From: Cryptomeria japonica | Lineage: Eukaryota; Streptophyta; Pinopsida; Cupressales; Cupressaceae | NCBI RefSeq assembly: GCF_030272615.1 | Contig: NC_081414.1 | Span: 337,020,002-337,084,001 of the forward strand | Length of the DNA stretch: 64,000 nt | Reading direction: 5' to 3' | In this document: piece after piece, positions 1-10,930 of the stretch | Position numbering within the stretch: the first letter of the stretch is position 1 | Layout: each line of letters opens with the position of its first letter | The notes under the pieces: generated by a model | The model's database searches: none | Told to the model about the DNA's origin: nothing | The model's input: the letters and a program-made list of their open reading frames with translations, nothing else | Translations under genes and position numbers: made by a program

Positions 1-247
1 AACTCATCGTAGCATCACAACATGAAATAACATAATTCCTTTTCCATTGTGATTATGCGGCTAAAAATCAACGGTAACCACAATAGGTCCATCGCAAGGC
101 CAGACGGTAGTGACCACCAACAATTGTGATCTGGAAATCAAGAAGTCACATTAACAATTAACTTCCCACATGTTAGTACTAGGTAAAATGAGGCTAGTTC
201 TAGGACACATAAGGAACACTCTAGTCTATTGATTTAAGTACAATGAT
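1..247 (-). mobile_element. Left LTR of element R, part 1 (entering from outside the window)
   Basis: This stretch is a diverged copy of about 37625-37871, with matching phrases throughout, for example the run ending in GGTTGATTTAAGT. The copy resumes at 33737-33900, which matches 37872-38039, so the Copia element between them interrupts one continuous repeat. I infer that it is the left long terminal repeat of a reverse-strand element whose right repeat is 36217-38039. About 1.4 kb of it must lie upstream of the window. No coding sequence is visible. Confidence 0.6.
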
Positions 248-386
248 TGTTGGCAACAATGTAGCAAACTGAGAGTGTAGTTCATTCCATCAAATCTCAG
301 ACTATCCTTCTTGAAAGAAAAGGTTGCCATCCCAAATCTCCTCAAGTGATGAATCTTCTTTTGGAGGATCTAGCTCTTATACCAAT
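248..386 (-). repeat. Collapsed tandem copy: 28-bp LTR tip joined to gag start and primer site
   Basis: Bases 248-275 repeat the LTR edge seen at 387-414 almost exactly. They are followed directly by 276-330, a copy of the gag start that in the intact arrangement lies at 32233-32287. A degenerate initiator-Met primer site comes next at about 374-385. The reverse-strand gag ATG would be at 330. The join shares AGAG on both sides, which suggests a microhomology deletion that removed most of an LTR and nearly the whole body of a second, tandem element. Confidence 0.7.
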
Positions 387-2995
387 TGTTGGCAACAATG
401 CAGCAAACTGAGAGGGGGGGTGAATTAGTTTACACCAAAACTTTAGCAACTTTAACCACAAAACAAATATGATGATTAACAATTAAAGTATGAAACAACA
501 CCACATCAATAACACACATAATGATGAGACAAGTTTATAGTCCTATTTTCTAAGGATTTGTTATGATGTTCATGATGATACTTCAAACTTTTATATTGTG
601 ATGTCACTATTTACTATGCTATTTCATTAGAAACAATTACCTTTTGGGCTTAAGTGTAACCTTGAAACAATCCATGATACTAATGTATATGCTATGTAAT
701 TATCTATTAAATGTACATATGTTGGAAATAAAGTTATTTCAAGATGATTTGGGAAATGTGGTTGTTTGTATGTGCTAACGTGTTTTGCATGCTTGTACTA
801 AGAAAGTGGTGTTATGATGAATATTGCAACAAGGAGAAGGACTTTTACCAGCTCGCCGGTTGTTGGAGTCAAGGAATAACCAACATAGATGAGCTTTCTC
901 TACTTAATGCTACAACTACCTTCTTAATTAATCATATACAATCAATTGAGTCTATTTAGGGGCATGCCATGCTATATCTTCATTGAGGAAGTCTTATCTA
1001 ACTGGGCTAAGCACATGCATGAGCTTCCCTTTCCTCTTTTTATGTTTTCAATAAATGATGCCCTCCTTATGTGGTGGAGTTGGTCGCCTAGTTAGTTAGG
1101 ATAGTTGGTAGTTTTTATTCTATAAATAATGTTCAGATGATCTCTTGTAGGAGGTTGAATATTCTGATGATGTAAGTTTACTTTCAACTTTAAAATACAG
1201 TTTAAGAGAATGTTGTCATATCTTATGTACTTCTATTTTGAAGAATAAAATGATATTCTAAGTTTTTAGCACTTGTGTTAATCTTGGAAGTCTCACTCAA
1301 GGGGGTCCACTTGGTGAGAACTTTGTTTAGTTAACTTAGTACTTATTCTTCATTCAATAGTTAGTATCGTTCCAACAGTTGACTATTCCTGCAACCACAA
1401 AACTCTGCTTTGTGTATGCTCCTGCAACCAAAGCGAGCAAAGTAGTTTCCCATCTATTGTCAAGAATCTCATTCCTATAGCCTGTGTTGATTAATATTTG
1501 CATGTTCAGATTAGTTGTTTACAAAATTTCAATTACAACATTGTTCTTTGGTTAAGTTTTGATGGCAATAATAGAGTCTTAGTGCACATACAATGCTTGC
1601 CCATTTCAAGTTCATGTCCTTGGGTTGATAAGTTAAATGAACCTCCATAATGAGTTTGATAGCTACTTAGTATGGATTTTTAATATCTAACTTATAACTT
1701 TAAGGGCTTAGTTATTGAACCATTGAAGGAGGCAAACACATAACACCAAAATTTTTGATGTGGAAAACTAGGTTAAGGGAAAAACCATGGTGGGAACCTA
1801 CCCACAATGAGATAATACCCTATTAGGAGTAAATATAAATATTATAATGGGAATGCACATGCATTCAAGCACACTACCTAGAGCTCACTAAACAAAAATA
1901 AGAAACCTAGAAAGGCTACAACCTTTAGGAAAGGCTCACTACCTTACATGAAGTCTCACTAAAAAAATTGGACTACAATCTAGATTACATGAACTATAAA
2001 AATAACATCTCCATATGCTTGAGTATAGTTCTGGTTAAGCACACAATCTACTCTGCAACACTTCTCTTCTCCACACTTCTGAAAGATCAAATCACTTGTT
2101 TGCACATCCAACTCAATCATTCACTCGCATATACAATGCAGACACTCACAAGCACACATCTTACAAGATTATTACATATATTTATACAAACTCTTCAACC
2201 TATATTTCAAGGTTGGCTAAACCCTCAATACAAATTACAAAATAATATCCTCACACACTAAAAAATACATGCAAACCAAAACAATGTTGGATAAGACATA
2301 GCCTGGACCCAAATCAATACCACAAACATGAAACACCTCCAACAATCATGCCTCGATCATCCACAACACATTACAACCACCAAGAATATCCCATAACATG
2401 AAGAACATCACCGACCAAGAAAAATATTCAATAACACGCACAATAATTAATGCGAACCACCAAAATGCATAGAACACGATAAAAAGACATTTGCATCAGA
2501 ACACCAACAACAACTTAGATTACCAGAATCATCATCATTTCTCTACCGAAGCTCAAGAGAATTAACATAAATGACTGTCAACCTAAAATATTCATTTGTG
2601 GATATCCAAATCATAAACCAAGCTAACCGAGGACACACATCAAAATCTAAAACACATTCCACACATCTGCAACCAAATATATAAAAATCCTAGAGCAATA
2701 CAGAGAACAAATCAGAATACCAGATAACATGAATAACTGTATAACATCCTCAATACCTGATCTCATAACTCAATCAAATCATCATGCAAAACTCTATAAA
2801 TGGGAATGAACCATCTACAAATAACATACTAGAAACCCTTTAAACTGCATCAACTCATCTACAATACATAGGCTAAACTAAATCATCCAATCAAATTGCA
2901 ACACTGGAATACACAAAAAACTTTCCAACAATATCTTCATCAACAATCTCCACATATGTTGACATCAATGACAACATATCAACCAATATCCAACA
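387..2995 (-). repeat. Left LTR of Copia B (interrupted)
   Basis: On the reverse strand it begins TGTTGGATATTGG and ends in CCAACA. Without the 522-1743 insertion it is about 1,387 bp, against 1,388 bp for the partner LTR at 32344-33731. A reverse-strand TATA-like TATAAATA lies at 2179-2186. A reverse-strand purine tract abuts the right side (2996-3008) and a primer site abuts the left side (374-385). This LTR therefore serves as the 3' LTR of the body to its right and the 5' LTR of a lost body to its left. Short open frames here, such as 1968-2261, recur in the partner LTR and are not genes. Confidence 0.8.
522..1738. mobile_element. Probable solo LTR inserted in the LTR of Copia B
   Basis: This 1,217-bp block is absent from the partner LTR (compare around 32465-32480). 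It starts with TG, ends with CA, and is bounded by perfect 5-bp repeats CATAA at 517-521 and 1739-1743. The related LTR at 54603-56040 retains the uninterrupted site. Inside are a TATA-like motif (1121-1127) and a polyadenylation-like AATAAA (1244-1249), as expected of a forward-oriented LTR. No coding body is present, so it is most simply a solo LTR left by recombination. The terminal inverted repeat is weak, so another insertion type is possible. Confidence 0.6.
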
Positions 2996-3653
2996 ATCTC
3001 CCCCTTTGGTATTGATGGCAACATATGAATGTGAAAAACAATCAATGCAGAGAAAGAAATCAATTCATAGCAATTTCTCTCAAAATCGCAAGGATCAGCT
3101 CTCAAAATACTTTAGGGTTTTTCAAATTCTTATCTCCTCCTTTGACATCAATGAAAAAGGCTCAAGAATCAGGATTCTCTACCCACAAATTTGAACATCT
3201 GAACCACCAACACTGACATTGACTACTCCTCCCGAGTAGTACTCTCACTCACCAATCTGAAGCAAAAATTACTTTTGTGAAGTTCACTGGACTTATGCAA
3301 ATCCATGAACCTTAGTTCTCATTAGGAGGGGAAATTACCCCTAACTTCTTTATGAGATACTCAAAAGTATCTTTAGGCAAAGGTTTTATAAAGATATCTG
3401 CAATCTGTTCCTTTGTAGATACATACTCCAATCTAACTTCTTTCTCATACATGTCTCTCAAGAAATGAAACTTGATTTATGTATGCTTTATCTTGGAATG
3501 CAACACCAGACTCTTTGGAATATTGATAGCACTTGAATTGTCACAATATATAACAAGTCTTTTTATAAATAACTCCTATATCTTCAACGTCTACTTCATC
3601 CAAATTACCTAAGTACAATTTCTAGCAACAACAATGTATTAAGCTTCTGCAAT
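2996..3653 (-). pseudogene. Copia B RNase H C-terminal remnant and 3' spacer
   Basis: Next to the LTR is a reverse-strand purine tract (CCCCCTTT at about 3000-3007 on the plus strand). About 350 bp of spacer follows, and then the C-terminal part of a Copia RNase H from about 3330 to 3653. It aligns by eye with the same segment of Copia C at 47640-47970, including the part that encodes the terminal asparagine/threonine-rich 'ADIFTKP'-type region. Several stops are present. At 3653/3654 the sequence switches abruptly to the LTR of the Ty3 element, so the rest of RNase H and the C-terminal RT are missing here. Confidence 0.75.
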
Positions 3654-4080
3654 ATGATATAAATGTGCTAACATACAAACACCCCAAGCATATCGAGTAT
3701 GATGTTGCATCATACTTAGGAGAATATCACCCCATCCAACTGAAAAACCTCGCGATTGCCTATCATGACATATAAATCCTCCAATCAGACCAACAAGAAT
3801 AACGAGAAGAGCCACGTAATACATCACCAATGCTATCATCAACAAACATGACTCTGTAAGCCTCTGTACCAACACGATCCTGAAAATCATACTGCACTAG
3901 CTCGCCAGTCACTGGGATGTGCATAATCCTATAGACATCCTCAATAGTCACACTAATCTCACTTGTAGGTAGGTGGAAAGTGTTATGCTCACTATGCCAT
4001 CTCTCAACTAATGCAGTCAACAATCCTCTATTATGCGTAATATCAGGCATATACAACAAATGGCGTAAACCACAAGCATC
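3654..4080 (-). pseudogene. Antisense Plant Mobile Domain (PMD) fragment in 5' LTR
   Basis: Reverse-strand frames read a segment beginning near LYMPDITHNRGLL. It includes TFHLP and IEDVYRIMHIPVTGELV, followed in another frame by AWGVCMLAHLYH. This pattern is typical of the plant mobile domain family (PF10536), which occurs in MAIN/MAIL proteins and in several plant transposons. The other LTR has the longer copy (25152-26262). Compared with it, this copy lacks about 29 bp near 3825, which shifts the frame. It then ends at 3654, where the open frame runs into Copia B sequence. Function: none expected from this relic. Confidence 0.75.
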
Positions 4081-4184
4081 TATATGTCTAGCCTCTACCT
4101 ATGTCAACTCTAGCACTAAATGACACACTACCGGTAATTTCTCCCAACACTGCAGAACATCAATTTTCTCCTATTTATCAAGAG

Positions 4185-4495
4185 CAATAAATCAATCTAT
4201 CAAATCAAACTGAAGCAATCTATGCTATCAATCTATCAAATCAAACTGAAGCAATTTATGCTATCAATCTATCAAATCTAACTGAAGCAATCTATGCTAT
4301 CTATCTATCTATCAAATCAAACTGAAGCAATCTATGCTATCTATCTATCAAATCAAATTGAAGCAATCTATGCTATCTATCTATCAAATCAAACTGAAAC
4401 AATATATGCGATCAATCTATTAAATCAAACCGAAACAATCTATGCTATTTATCTATCAAATCAAATTGAAGCAACTTATGCTATCAACTCATTTT
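4185..4495. repeat. 36-bp minisatellite in 5' LTR
   Basis: About eight imperfect copies of a 36-bp unit built on CTATCAAATCAAACTGAAGC followed by AATCTATGCTATCAAT. Because the unit is a multiple of three, it creates a repetitive open frame (4294-4497) that I do not regard as a gene. The matching array in the 3' LTR is at 26350-26638. Downstream to about 4720 the sequence decays into shorter ATCAAGCAATCT and TATC repeats. Confidence 0.85.
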
Positions 4496-4834
4496 AAAAC
4501 CTATCAATCATGGTTTTCTATCAATCACTGAGTTCACTCAAAACTCTGCTAAGCTCTTACATCAGAAACTAAATCAGTTTCTTAGAACTACTCACACAAT
4601 CAAGCAATCTATCAATCTATCAAGCTAATCAAGCAATTTATCAAGCAAGCAATCAATCAAGCCAATCACACAATCAATCTATCAAATCAATCAATCTATC
4701 TATCTATCTAGCAAATTGCTCAATCAAGTTCCTATTTCATCATCAATATGTATTAAACACGTTAAATCTAATCATCAAAGTGATTTTGAGCCTTTGCACT
4801 TATCAAAAATATCAAATTTGAGCAAAAGTGATAT

Positions 4835-5115
4835 CCTATTGAACATTTGCGCTAAACTACAGTAAATGCGCTAAATCTAAAGGTATTTGCATAAAACCAA
4901 TGCATATGCGCTATTCTATTGAGGATTTACGCTAAATCTACAAGCATATGTGCAAACCCATGCAAAAGTGCTAACAAACGAAACATTTGCGCTATCTTAT
5001 GCATAAGCACTAACATCCTTAACATATGTGCTAACAAAAAAAACATTTGTGCTAAAACATGAAAATGCGCTAATCCTAGTTGCATATGCACTAAAACAAA
5101 TTACAAAAACGCTAA
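4835..5115. repeat. Degenerate ATTTGCGCTAA/AAAAGTGCTAA array in 5' LTR
   Basis: Irregularly spaced copies of ATTTGCGCTAA, CATATGCGCT and GCAAAAGTGCTAAC lie every 20-30 bp. The array recurs at 27020-27315 in the 3' LTR. Its reverse complement (GTTAGCAC/GTTAGCGC followed by TTTTG or ATTTG) is the motif of the leader array at 6868-7135. No coding role is seen. Confidence 0.75.
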
Positions 5116-6304
5116 TCTAACATCGAAAAAATAAAAAAATTCAAAAAAAAAGTACTAAAAACATGAAAAGTCAAATGAAAAGTTGAAAACAAAGCTCAGG
5201 ATAAGATACCTACCAGATACCTAGACTTGGCAAGTCGTTGATAACGCCGAATATGGGAATCACCATTTCGCCACCTCAGTAAGAATATTTTCTTCACAAG
5301 CTGACAAGGATAACAATGAAATTAAAATTAGTCTTGGTTAATTTTATATTTACTATTTGAAGAGTAATTAATTTCAATGGGGCAATTTCATTTGTTTTTT
5401 TTCACAAATGAATTTAATTGACCATAAATTTATCAAATTATCATGAGATTAATCGTTCAAACCAAATTTTTTGACAATTTCACGATCAATCTCCTGAGGG
5501 GGCGCACAATCAGGATTTTCAACCTCTACCAGGCGCATTATCAAGACTTGATTTAATCTTTTAAATAATGTTGTCTTGACATCATTTCAAAGAGGGGCAA
5601 AATGTATACACATAAAAATGGCTATGAGCAATTAAATAAATATTTTATATTTAATTAATAATTATTCTTCTATTAAATAATTAATTTGAAAAGATTAATT
5701 TATTTAATTCATTTCGTGTCTTTCTATTAATTAATGTAATTGGAATATTTTATTAATCAATTCATTTATCCTTTTCCTCTAAATAATTAAATATCTAATA
5801 TTTAATTATTCTTCTAATCAAGTTAATTAAATATCTAATATTTAATGGTGATTTTCCTGTCCTATAGTCTCAAATATTAAGTAATTCTCAAAATTATTTA
5901 ATCCCTTTTCCAACTCACCCTCCATCTCCACTTCATCTTCTCTTTGCCAACTTATCAAACATGTGGCTTAGGAAATTAATATTTCTTAAATATTAATTCA
6001 TCATTTATCTTCAAACTCCAAACTTAATGAATATTGTGTATGTACACATATTTCATAACCATTTCCTATATTCTCTCCAACACCCACTACATCTTAGGAA
6101 GGACTTGAGTCCACTTGTCCTCTCATGCCTAAATTTCCTCCAACCATCCCTAGATTCCCTTAGTCAGCAACCTAGTCAAGGTGAGATGAGTGACACTTAT
6201 CTTCTCCTTCCCCCTTTCTCTCAACCTTCACCTTTGCTCACAGCCATCCAAATTCATAGATCTGATCGGGACCGTTGATTTGAGCCACATCATCTAATCC
6301 TCTC
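5116..6304 (+). other. U3 portion of 5' LTR without genes
   Basis: AT-rich LTR sequence with no credible gene. It contains two copies (from 5785 and from 5825) of the palindromic unit AATTAAATATCTAATATTTA, which is present four times in the other LTR. The open frame 6027-6278 is mirrored at 28306-28557 and looks like a by-product of the LTR duplication. Confidence 0.6.
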
Positions 6305-6310
6305 AAGGTC

Positions 6311-6317
6311 TATAAAG
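6311..6317 (+). promoter_or_regulatory. TATA box of the Ty3 5' LTR
   Basis: TATAAAG follows CTCAAGGTC and precedes AGAGCTTCAG. The same context is kept in the 3' LTR at 28590-28597 (TATAAAAT). Transcription would start about 30 bp downstream, leaving roughly 400 bp of R-U5 before the primer site. This fits normal LTR architecture but is untested. Confidence 0.55.
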
Positions 6318-6740
6318 TCAAGAGCTTCAGTTGAGAGAGAGTGAGACTTCAAGAGTCCTCAAATTAATTATATGTATGCTGAGTTTTTGAAGCAAATAGC
6401 AATAGCAATAACAATTATCATATAGCATAATCACTTTAGCATAATCATGTAGTATTTGCATATCATAGTATCAGTTAACTACAAGTTATTAGTCCATTCT
6501 TCATATGCCATCTTGGAAGCCATCAGTGCATTGTCTGAAAGCACACCATCTACAACCAAGAATAGTGGAGTTAAGACACAATGAGACATAAACCATGAAG
6601 GTAATATTAGTATTTTGTTTCATATGTACTTCATGTAGTTTCATTGGTTGAATTTGGATTTCTTGTAGTATTTTCATTTATATTTTATGAAGCTAACTTA
6701 TTACAGGTAGCATTCTGAGGATGAAATTCAAGTCGACACA

Positions 6741-6760
6741 ATTCGGCACCCATCGGGGGG
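6741..6760 (+). other. Primer-binding site of the Ty3 element
   Basis: Directly after the LTR end, TCGGCACCCATCGGGGGG resembles a degenerate tRNA-Asp-type primer site, the type common in Tat and Athila elements. The 3' LTR copy lacks it and passes straight into Copia B. This position fixes the LTR edge at 6740. Confidence 0.6.
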
Positions 6761-8979
6761 CTGATAGACCTCACATATACCTTTAAAAATCTCGCAAATA
6801 ATAAAATTAACACATTTGTAATGCATATTCATGCATGTGTGAATTCTGACAATGCTTTTGTTTCACAGGTTAGCACATTTGCATCTTAGATCAGCGCATT
6901 TGCACCATAGGTTAGGGCATGATCATTTTAGGTTAGCATTTTTGTCTTAAAGTCTACACATTTACATTACAGGTTCGTGCATTTGTGTCCTAGGTTAGCA
7001 AATTTGTCAAAGAAATCATGCTTTTGTATCCTTAGAGCAACACTTTTGTAGTCTAGGTTAGTGCTTTTGACCTGCAGGTTAGCACTTTTGAGCAAAAAGG
7101 TAGCGCATGTGTTAGATTAACGCTTTTGTTTACAAATTGACAAAAATTTCTTGCAGGTCTGAATGTCCAAGAAATCAAATTTTTCAGATTACTAACATGC
7201 ATGTGCAGGATGGTATTTAAGGAAAATTTGATGCATTTCATCATCTAGTTAATTAAAAGCCTTGTTTTGGGAAGTAACATATCATATCTTGTTCATCTAG
7301 TTTAACTAAGAGGATAAATTGACAGCATGCAACTTGTATTTTTAGTATTTTCTCTAAAATAGTTACACATAGACTTTTAAAAGGGCTAAAATGAATACCA
7401 TGCTTGTTGGAGCAACATCTCCAAATAGGACTTAGCCAACAATTGCTTTGAAAAGGTTAAAAAGAACACTTATATTCTGTGTCTTGAAAGTGGTAGGTAT
7501 ATGCTCTCCCCTTAATTGGGTGACCAAAAAGCCAAACCCACTCTTTTAAGCTTTCTTTACTTTCAAACAATTAAATCCTTTAGAGGGTTTGCCTTCCCGA
7601 GCTGCCTTGAGGGGGCCAGTGAGAGGGAAATGACCTAAAGTGGAAATGGGCTAATACCGAGTCCTTCCAATACACTATAAATAAATCGTGTTTGTGACGA
7701 AAGTCCCAAACAACATGTGCTGATAAGTTCATACTGACACTATGTTTCCCCATAAACCCTATGGAGCGTAACCTCTATAGGATGGGAACCTTATGTATTT
7801 ACAGAGTTGAAAGTGCCGCATGTATGGCCACATGACCAGAAGCCTTTACTAAAAACCACTTGTACTAGTTGCCAAAATCCTTCTAGTTGTTGGTGCAGGA
7901 GGTCAGACGTCTAAAGAGGCTCACATACATATGGTTCCTAGTAGAGATATAAAGTTTGCCATGGGGAGTTTTCATGGAAACTGGTGCTTGGCTGCCCTGA
8001 AGAAGTGAGTGTCGAGGGTGGAGCTAGTAGGGTCAAGCATCTAAATATCTGCTTTGAATAGCATAGCCTTGGGGGAAACCCCACGTGTGATTCAACAACT
8101 ATTGTCTCAGCCTGCCCTAGGGATTGTACTTGCTTGTGCATTTTGTTTATTAAACATTGTGTCTTCTATGTTTGTAACATGTTTCAAATGGTCAAAAATT
8201 GAAGAAAATTATCATCTACAAGAGAGCAAAAATCCAAAAAATTACTAAAAAAGTGTGATTAAAAAAGTAATACAAAAATCTTTCCAACACTTGAAACATT
8301 AGATCAAAATCAAAGTGTCAAAAAATCAATATCAAAATAATTCTTGAAGTAGATTTGTCTCTAAACCATCACGTATTTTCAAACTAGCTCAAACAACTAG
8401 TTCACTAATCTAATAGAATATTCCCAAAAGGTTCTATAAACATCAACATTCAACAAGCTATTGATTCAACCATCTTAAGTGCAAAAATCAACATCCTTGT
8501 CAAGTTTCTCATCAAGATAATCAAATCCTCTATCACGAAGCTTGATCAATCTATACTAGGTTCCTAATCTTGGATATATCTTTCCAATTTTGAACCTAGG
8601 TTATATCAAATCTAGACTCACACCAACATTGGAATCAAACAAACTTGTGAATTGCCAAATGCTTATATGACTTTTAAGTATCACCTTAAGAAAAGAAAAC
8701 CTAGTTATAAAGCTACTCAGAAAAGGATAAGATTCTTGTATATCAATCTCAAGATCTTATTGAAACATAGGACATTCCTACACTATTTTCGTCACTACCT
8801 ACGTGGCTGCGGTACATAATTTGACGGTGAAATTTTGCAAAGACGTGCTTTTCAACAAAGAGATGCTTTATCCCAATGGAGAAACAATAGCTATAAAATC
8901 AACAAGGCATATCTTCCTAAACCAATAATCACCTATTGAATTTATCCTTTGGAACTTTCAACAACTTTGAAATAATCAC
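6761..8979 (+). other. Leader of the Ty3 element, non-coding
   Basis: This 2.2-kb leader lies between the primer site and gag and holds no credible gene. Bases 6868-7135 form an array of GTTAGC(A/G)C(A/T)TTTG-like motifs, complementary to the arrays in the LTRs. The part from about 7400 to 8100 has several short G-rich runs but no recognised feature. Short open frames here (7053-7244 reverse, 7938-8248) lack family resemblance. Confidence 0.5.
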
Positions 8980-10930
8980 ATGTCAGTTTGGACTAGAGCC
9001 CAACATGAACAACTTAGAAAACAACAACAAATGGAGGAAGAAGATAATCCTGTATTCCACACTTTTGGATTTACTGCTGTTGACGAAGAAGCAGTCAATA
9101 GCACCATTAGAGACCTTGAGCAAGATTTCAAATTTCATAGGCTAATGGAAAAATTGTTGGCAAAACAAAAAGAAAAATATCTCTTGATGTTGGCAAAATC
9201 TAGAGCTAAACTACCACAAGACTTTAACATAGAAAGCTTGAAACAAGATGTGGAGGAAAGTAACACCAAAAACATAGATAATCCAAATAATGAAGATGTG
9301 AACAAAGAAAGCAATGAAGAAACAAGGAAAGAAAGGGATGACAAAAGAAAAGAGCGTAGTGATAAGAGAACTCACGAAAAAACAAGGAGAAACTATATGG
9401 ATAATCCATTGTAAAACCTTACTCAACAAATACAAACTCTACAACAACAGATACAAGACATGCAAAATGGGACAAGCTCCAAGAAGTATTCATTAGAAGA
9501 TATATGCCCATATCCGTTCGATAAAAATCTAAATATGATACCATTTCCACAACATTGCGAGATTCCTAAATATGACAATTACGATGGAAAATTTGATCCT
9601 CAAGATCACATTAGGGAGTTTTGTACTATGAGCATGGAATTTTCTCATGATGAAACTTACCTTATGCATCTTTTTCCTAGGAGTTTAAATGGACAATCAA
9701 TGGAGTGGTTTTCAAGATTACCATCCAGAATCAAATCCTTTGAAGAACTTGTGAATAGGTTTATTTCACAATACTCCTACAATATAAGGAATGAAATAAC
9801 AATGCTGGATCCCTGCAATGTTAAACAAAAGAATGGTGAATCCTTTATGATTTTCTTACAACAATGGAAATGCATGTTTAATAGGTATCCCCGAGATGTG
9901 CCTGATCAAGAAAAATTAGACATATTCATTGATAATCTTATCATTGAAATGAGTTATTGACTAAGGATGCAATGTCCTCCCTCTTTTGCCAAAATGATCG
10001 AGAATGGTCTGAAAATAGAGAACACAATGGTAAAGAAAGGAGAGCTAAAACTTTACAACAATTCATACAAAAACAACAACAACAACAATGACAAACCCAA
10101 GTTTTGGTCAAAGAATAGGAATGTCAGCAATGAAGGGAATGACGATAATAGTACTACAAAAGAACAACAACCAATTTTTAATCTATCAAGTCAAAACCCA
10201 AGCAATAACAATCCAAAAAACCATAAAGCCAAGTCCTTTTTCTCCAATCCTCGGAGGAAATTCACAAACATTGGAGAATCTTTGGAATCAGCTCTAAAAA
10301 CTCTGCTTGCCAACAAATTGATTGTTTTACCAGAAGCAAGAAGTTATGAACCACCAGTCAAGCCCAATTGGTGGAATGACAATCATTTTTGCAATTATCA
10401 TCAGAATAAAGGACACTTAACAAATGATTGTCAAAGATTGAAACACTTTATCCAAGATCTAATCAATAATGGGACCATCATAGTGGATAACCATAAGACA
10501 CATGAATCACACTTGGCTTTCAAAACTCCACTTCCAAATTATGACAAAGGTGAATCATCCCAATTAAAAGATGACAAAGGAAAAACCAAAGTGAATTACA
10601 CTTATACATACGATGATGTGGTAAATTTGATCATTGTTAACGAAAATCCATCTTCAGAACCAATCAATGTTATCATGAGAAGCAAATCAAAGGTTACCTT
10701 TCCAGCTATAGCAAAAGACTCAACATCCACATTACAACAATACAATTTAGTAGAGCAATTACAAAGAATACCAACTCAAATATCAATTTTGGAACATCTC
10801 AAGGTTTCACCTATGCATAAGGAAATTTTGGAGAAAGCTTTAGTGGAAACAACAGTTTCAAAAGACTTGGATGTAGATCAGTTCCAAAACATGGTAGGAC
10901 ACCTTGTAGCTCCTCATTGCTTATCTTTTT
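8980..10930 (+). pseudogene. gag: Ty3/Tat gag
   Basis: Gag forms the capsid-like particle in which reverse transcription takes place. The reading starts at ATG 8980 (MSVWTRAQHEQLR), the first ATG of the long frame. A charged, lysine-glutamate-rich segment follows. A shift leads into the frame at 9460-9960, which has the retrotransposon gag core (PFPQHCEIPKYDNYDGKFDP, then AMEWF-like QSMEWFSRLPSRIKSFEEL). After a TGA at 9958 the same frame continues from 9967. An asparagine-rich linker precedes a zinc-knuckle-like CNYHQNKGHLTNDC (CX2HX4HX4C), the variant usual in Tat elements. One frameshift and one stop break the gene. Confidence 0.85.

Larger units (their letters stand above)
3654..6740 (+). 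repeat. 5' LTR of the Ty3 element, start deleted
   Basis: It is co-linear with 25803-29006 with moderate divergence and small indels, and both copies end GTCGACACA. It is followed directly by a primer site, so the whole segment upstream is LTR. It contains, in order, antisense Plant Mobile Domain sequence, a 36-bp repeat array, a degenerate GCGC-containing array, AT-rich palindromic repeats and a TATA box. At least 3 kb of LTR is retained, and the true start is missing. Confidence 0.8.

Noticed and set aside
744-959. Open frame of 71 codons
   Set aside because: It lies inside the probable solo LTR, next to its promoter region, and has no domain resemblance.
1968-2261. Open frame repeated at 32754-33095
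   Set aside because: Both lie in the paired LTRs of Copia B and run antisense to it; the similarity is explained by LTR duplication.
4185-4495. CRISPR-like array
   Set aside because: The 36-bp period is directly tandem, with no unique spacers and no cas genes; the context is a plant LTR.
4294-4497. Repetitive 12-residue-period protein
   Set aside because: It is the forward reading of the 36-bp minisatellite; there is no start context or domain.
6027-6278. Open frame conserved at 28306-28557
   Set aside because: Conserved because both are LTR copies. It ends just upstream of the TATA box and has low-complexity Ser/Pro/Leu composition.
9135-9435. Several overlapping reverse frames with hydrophobic character
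   Set aside because: They are the complements of the Lys/Glu-rich gag coding region of the Ty3 element.
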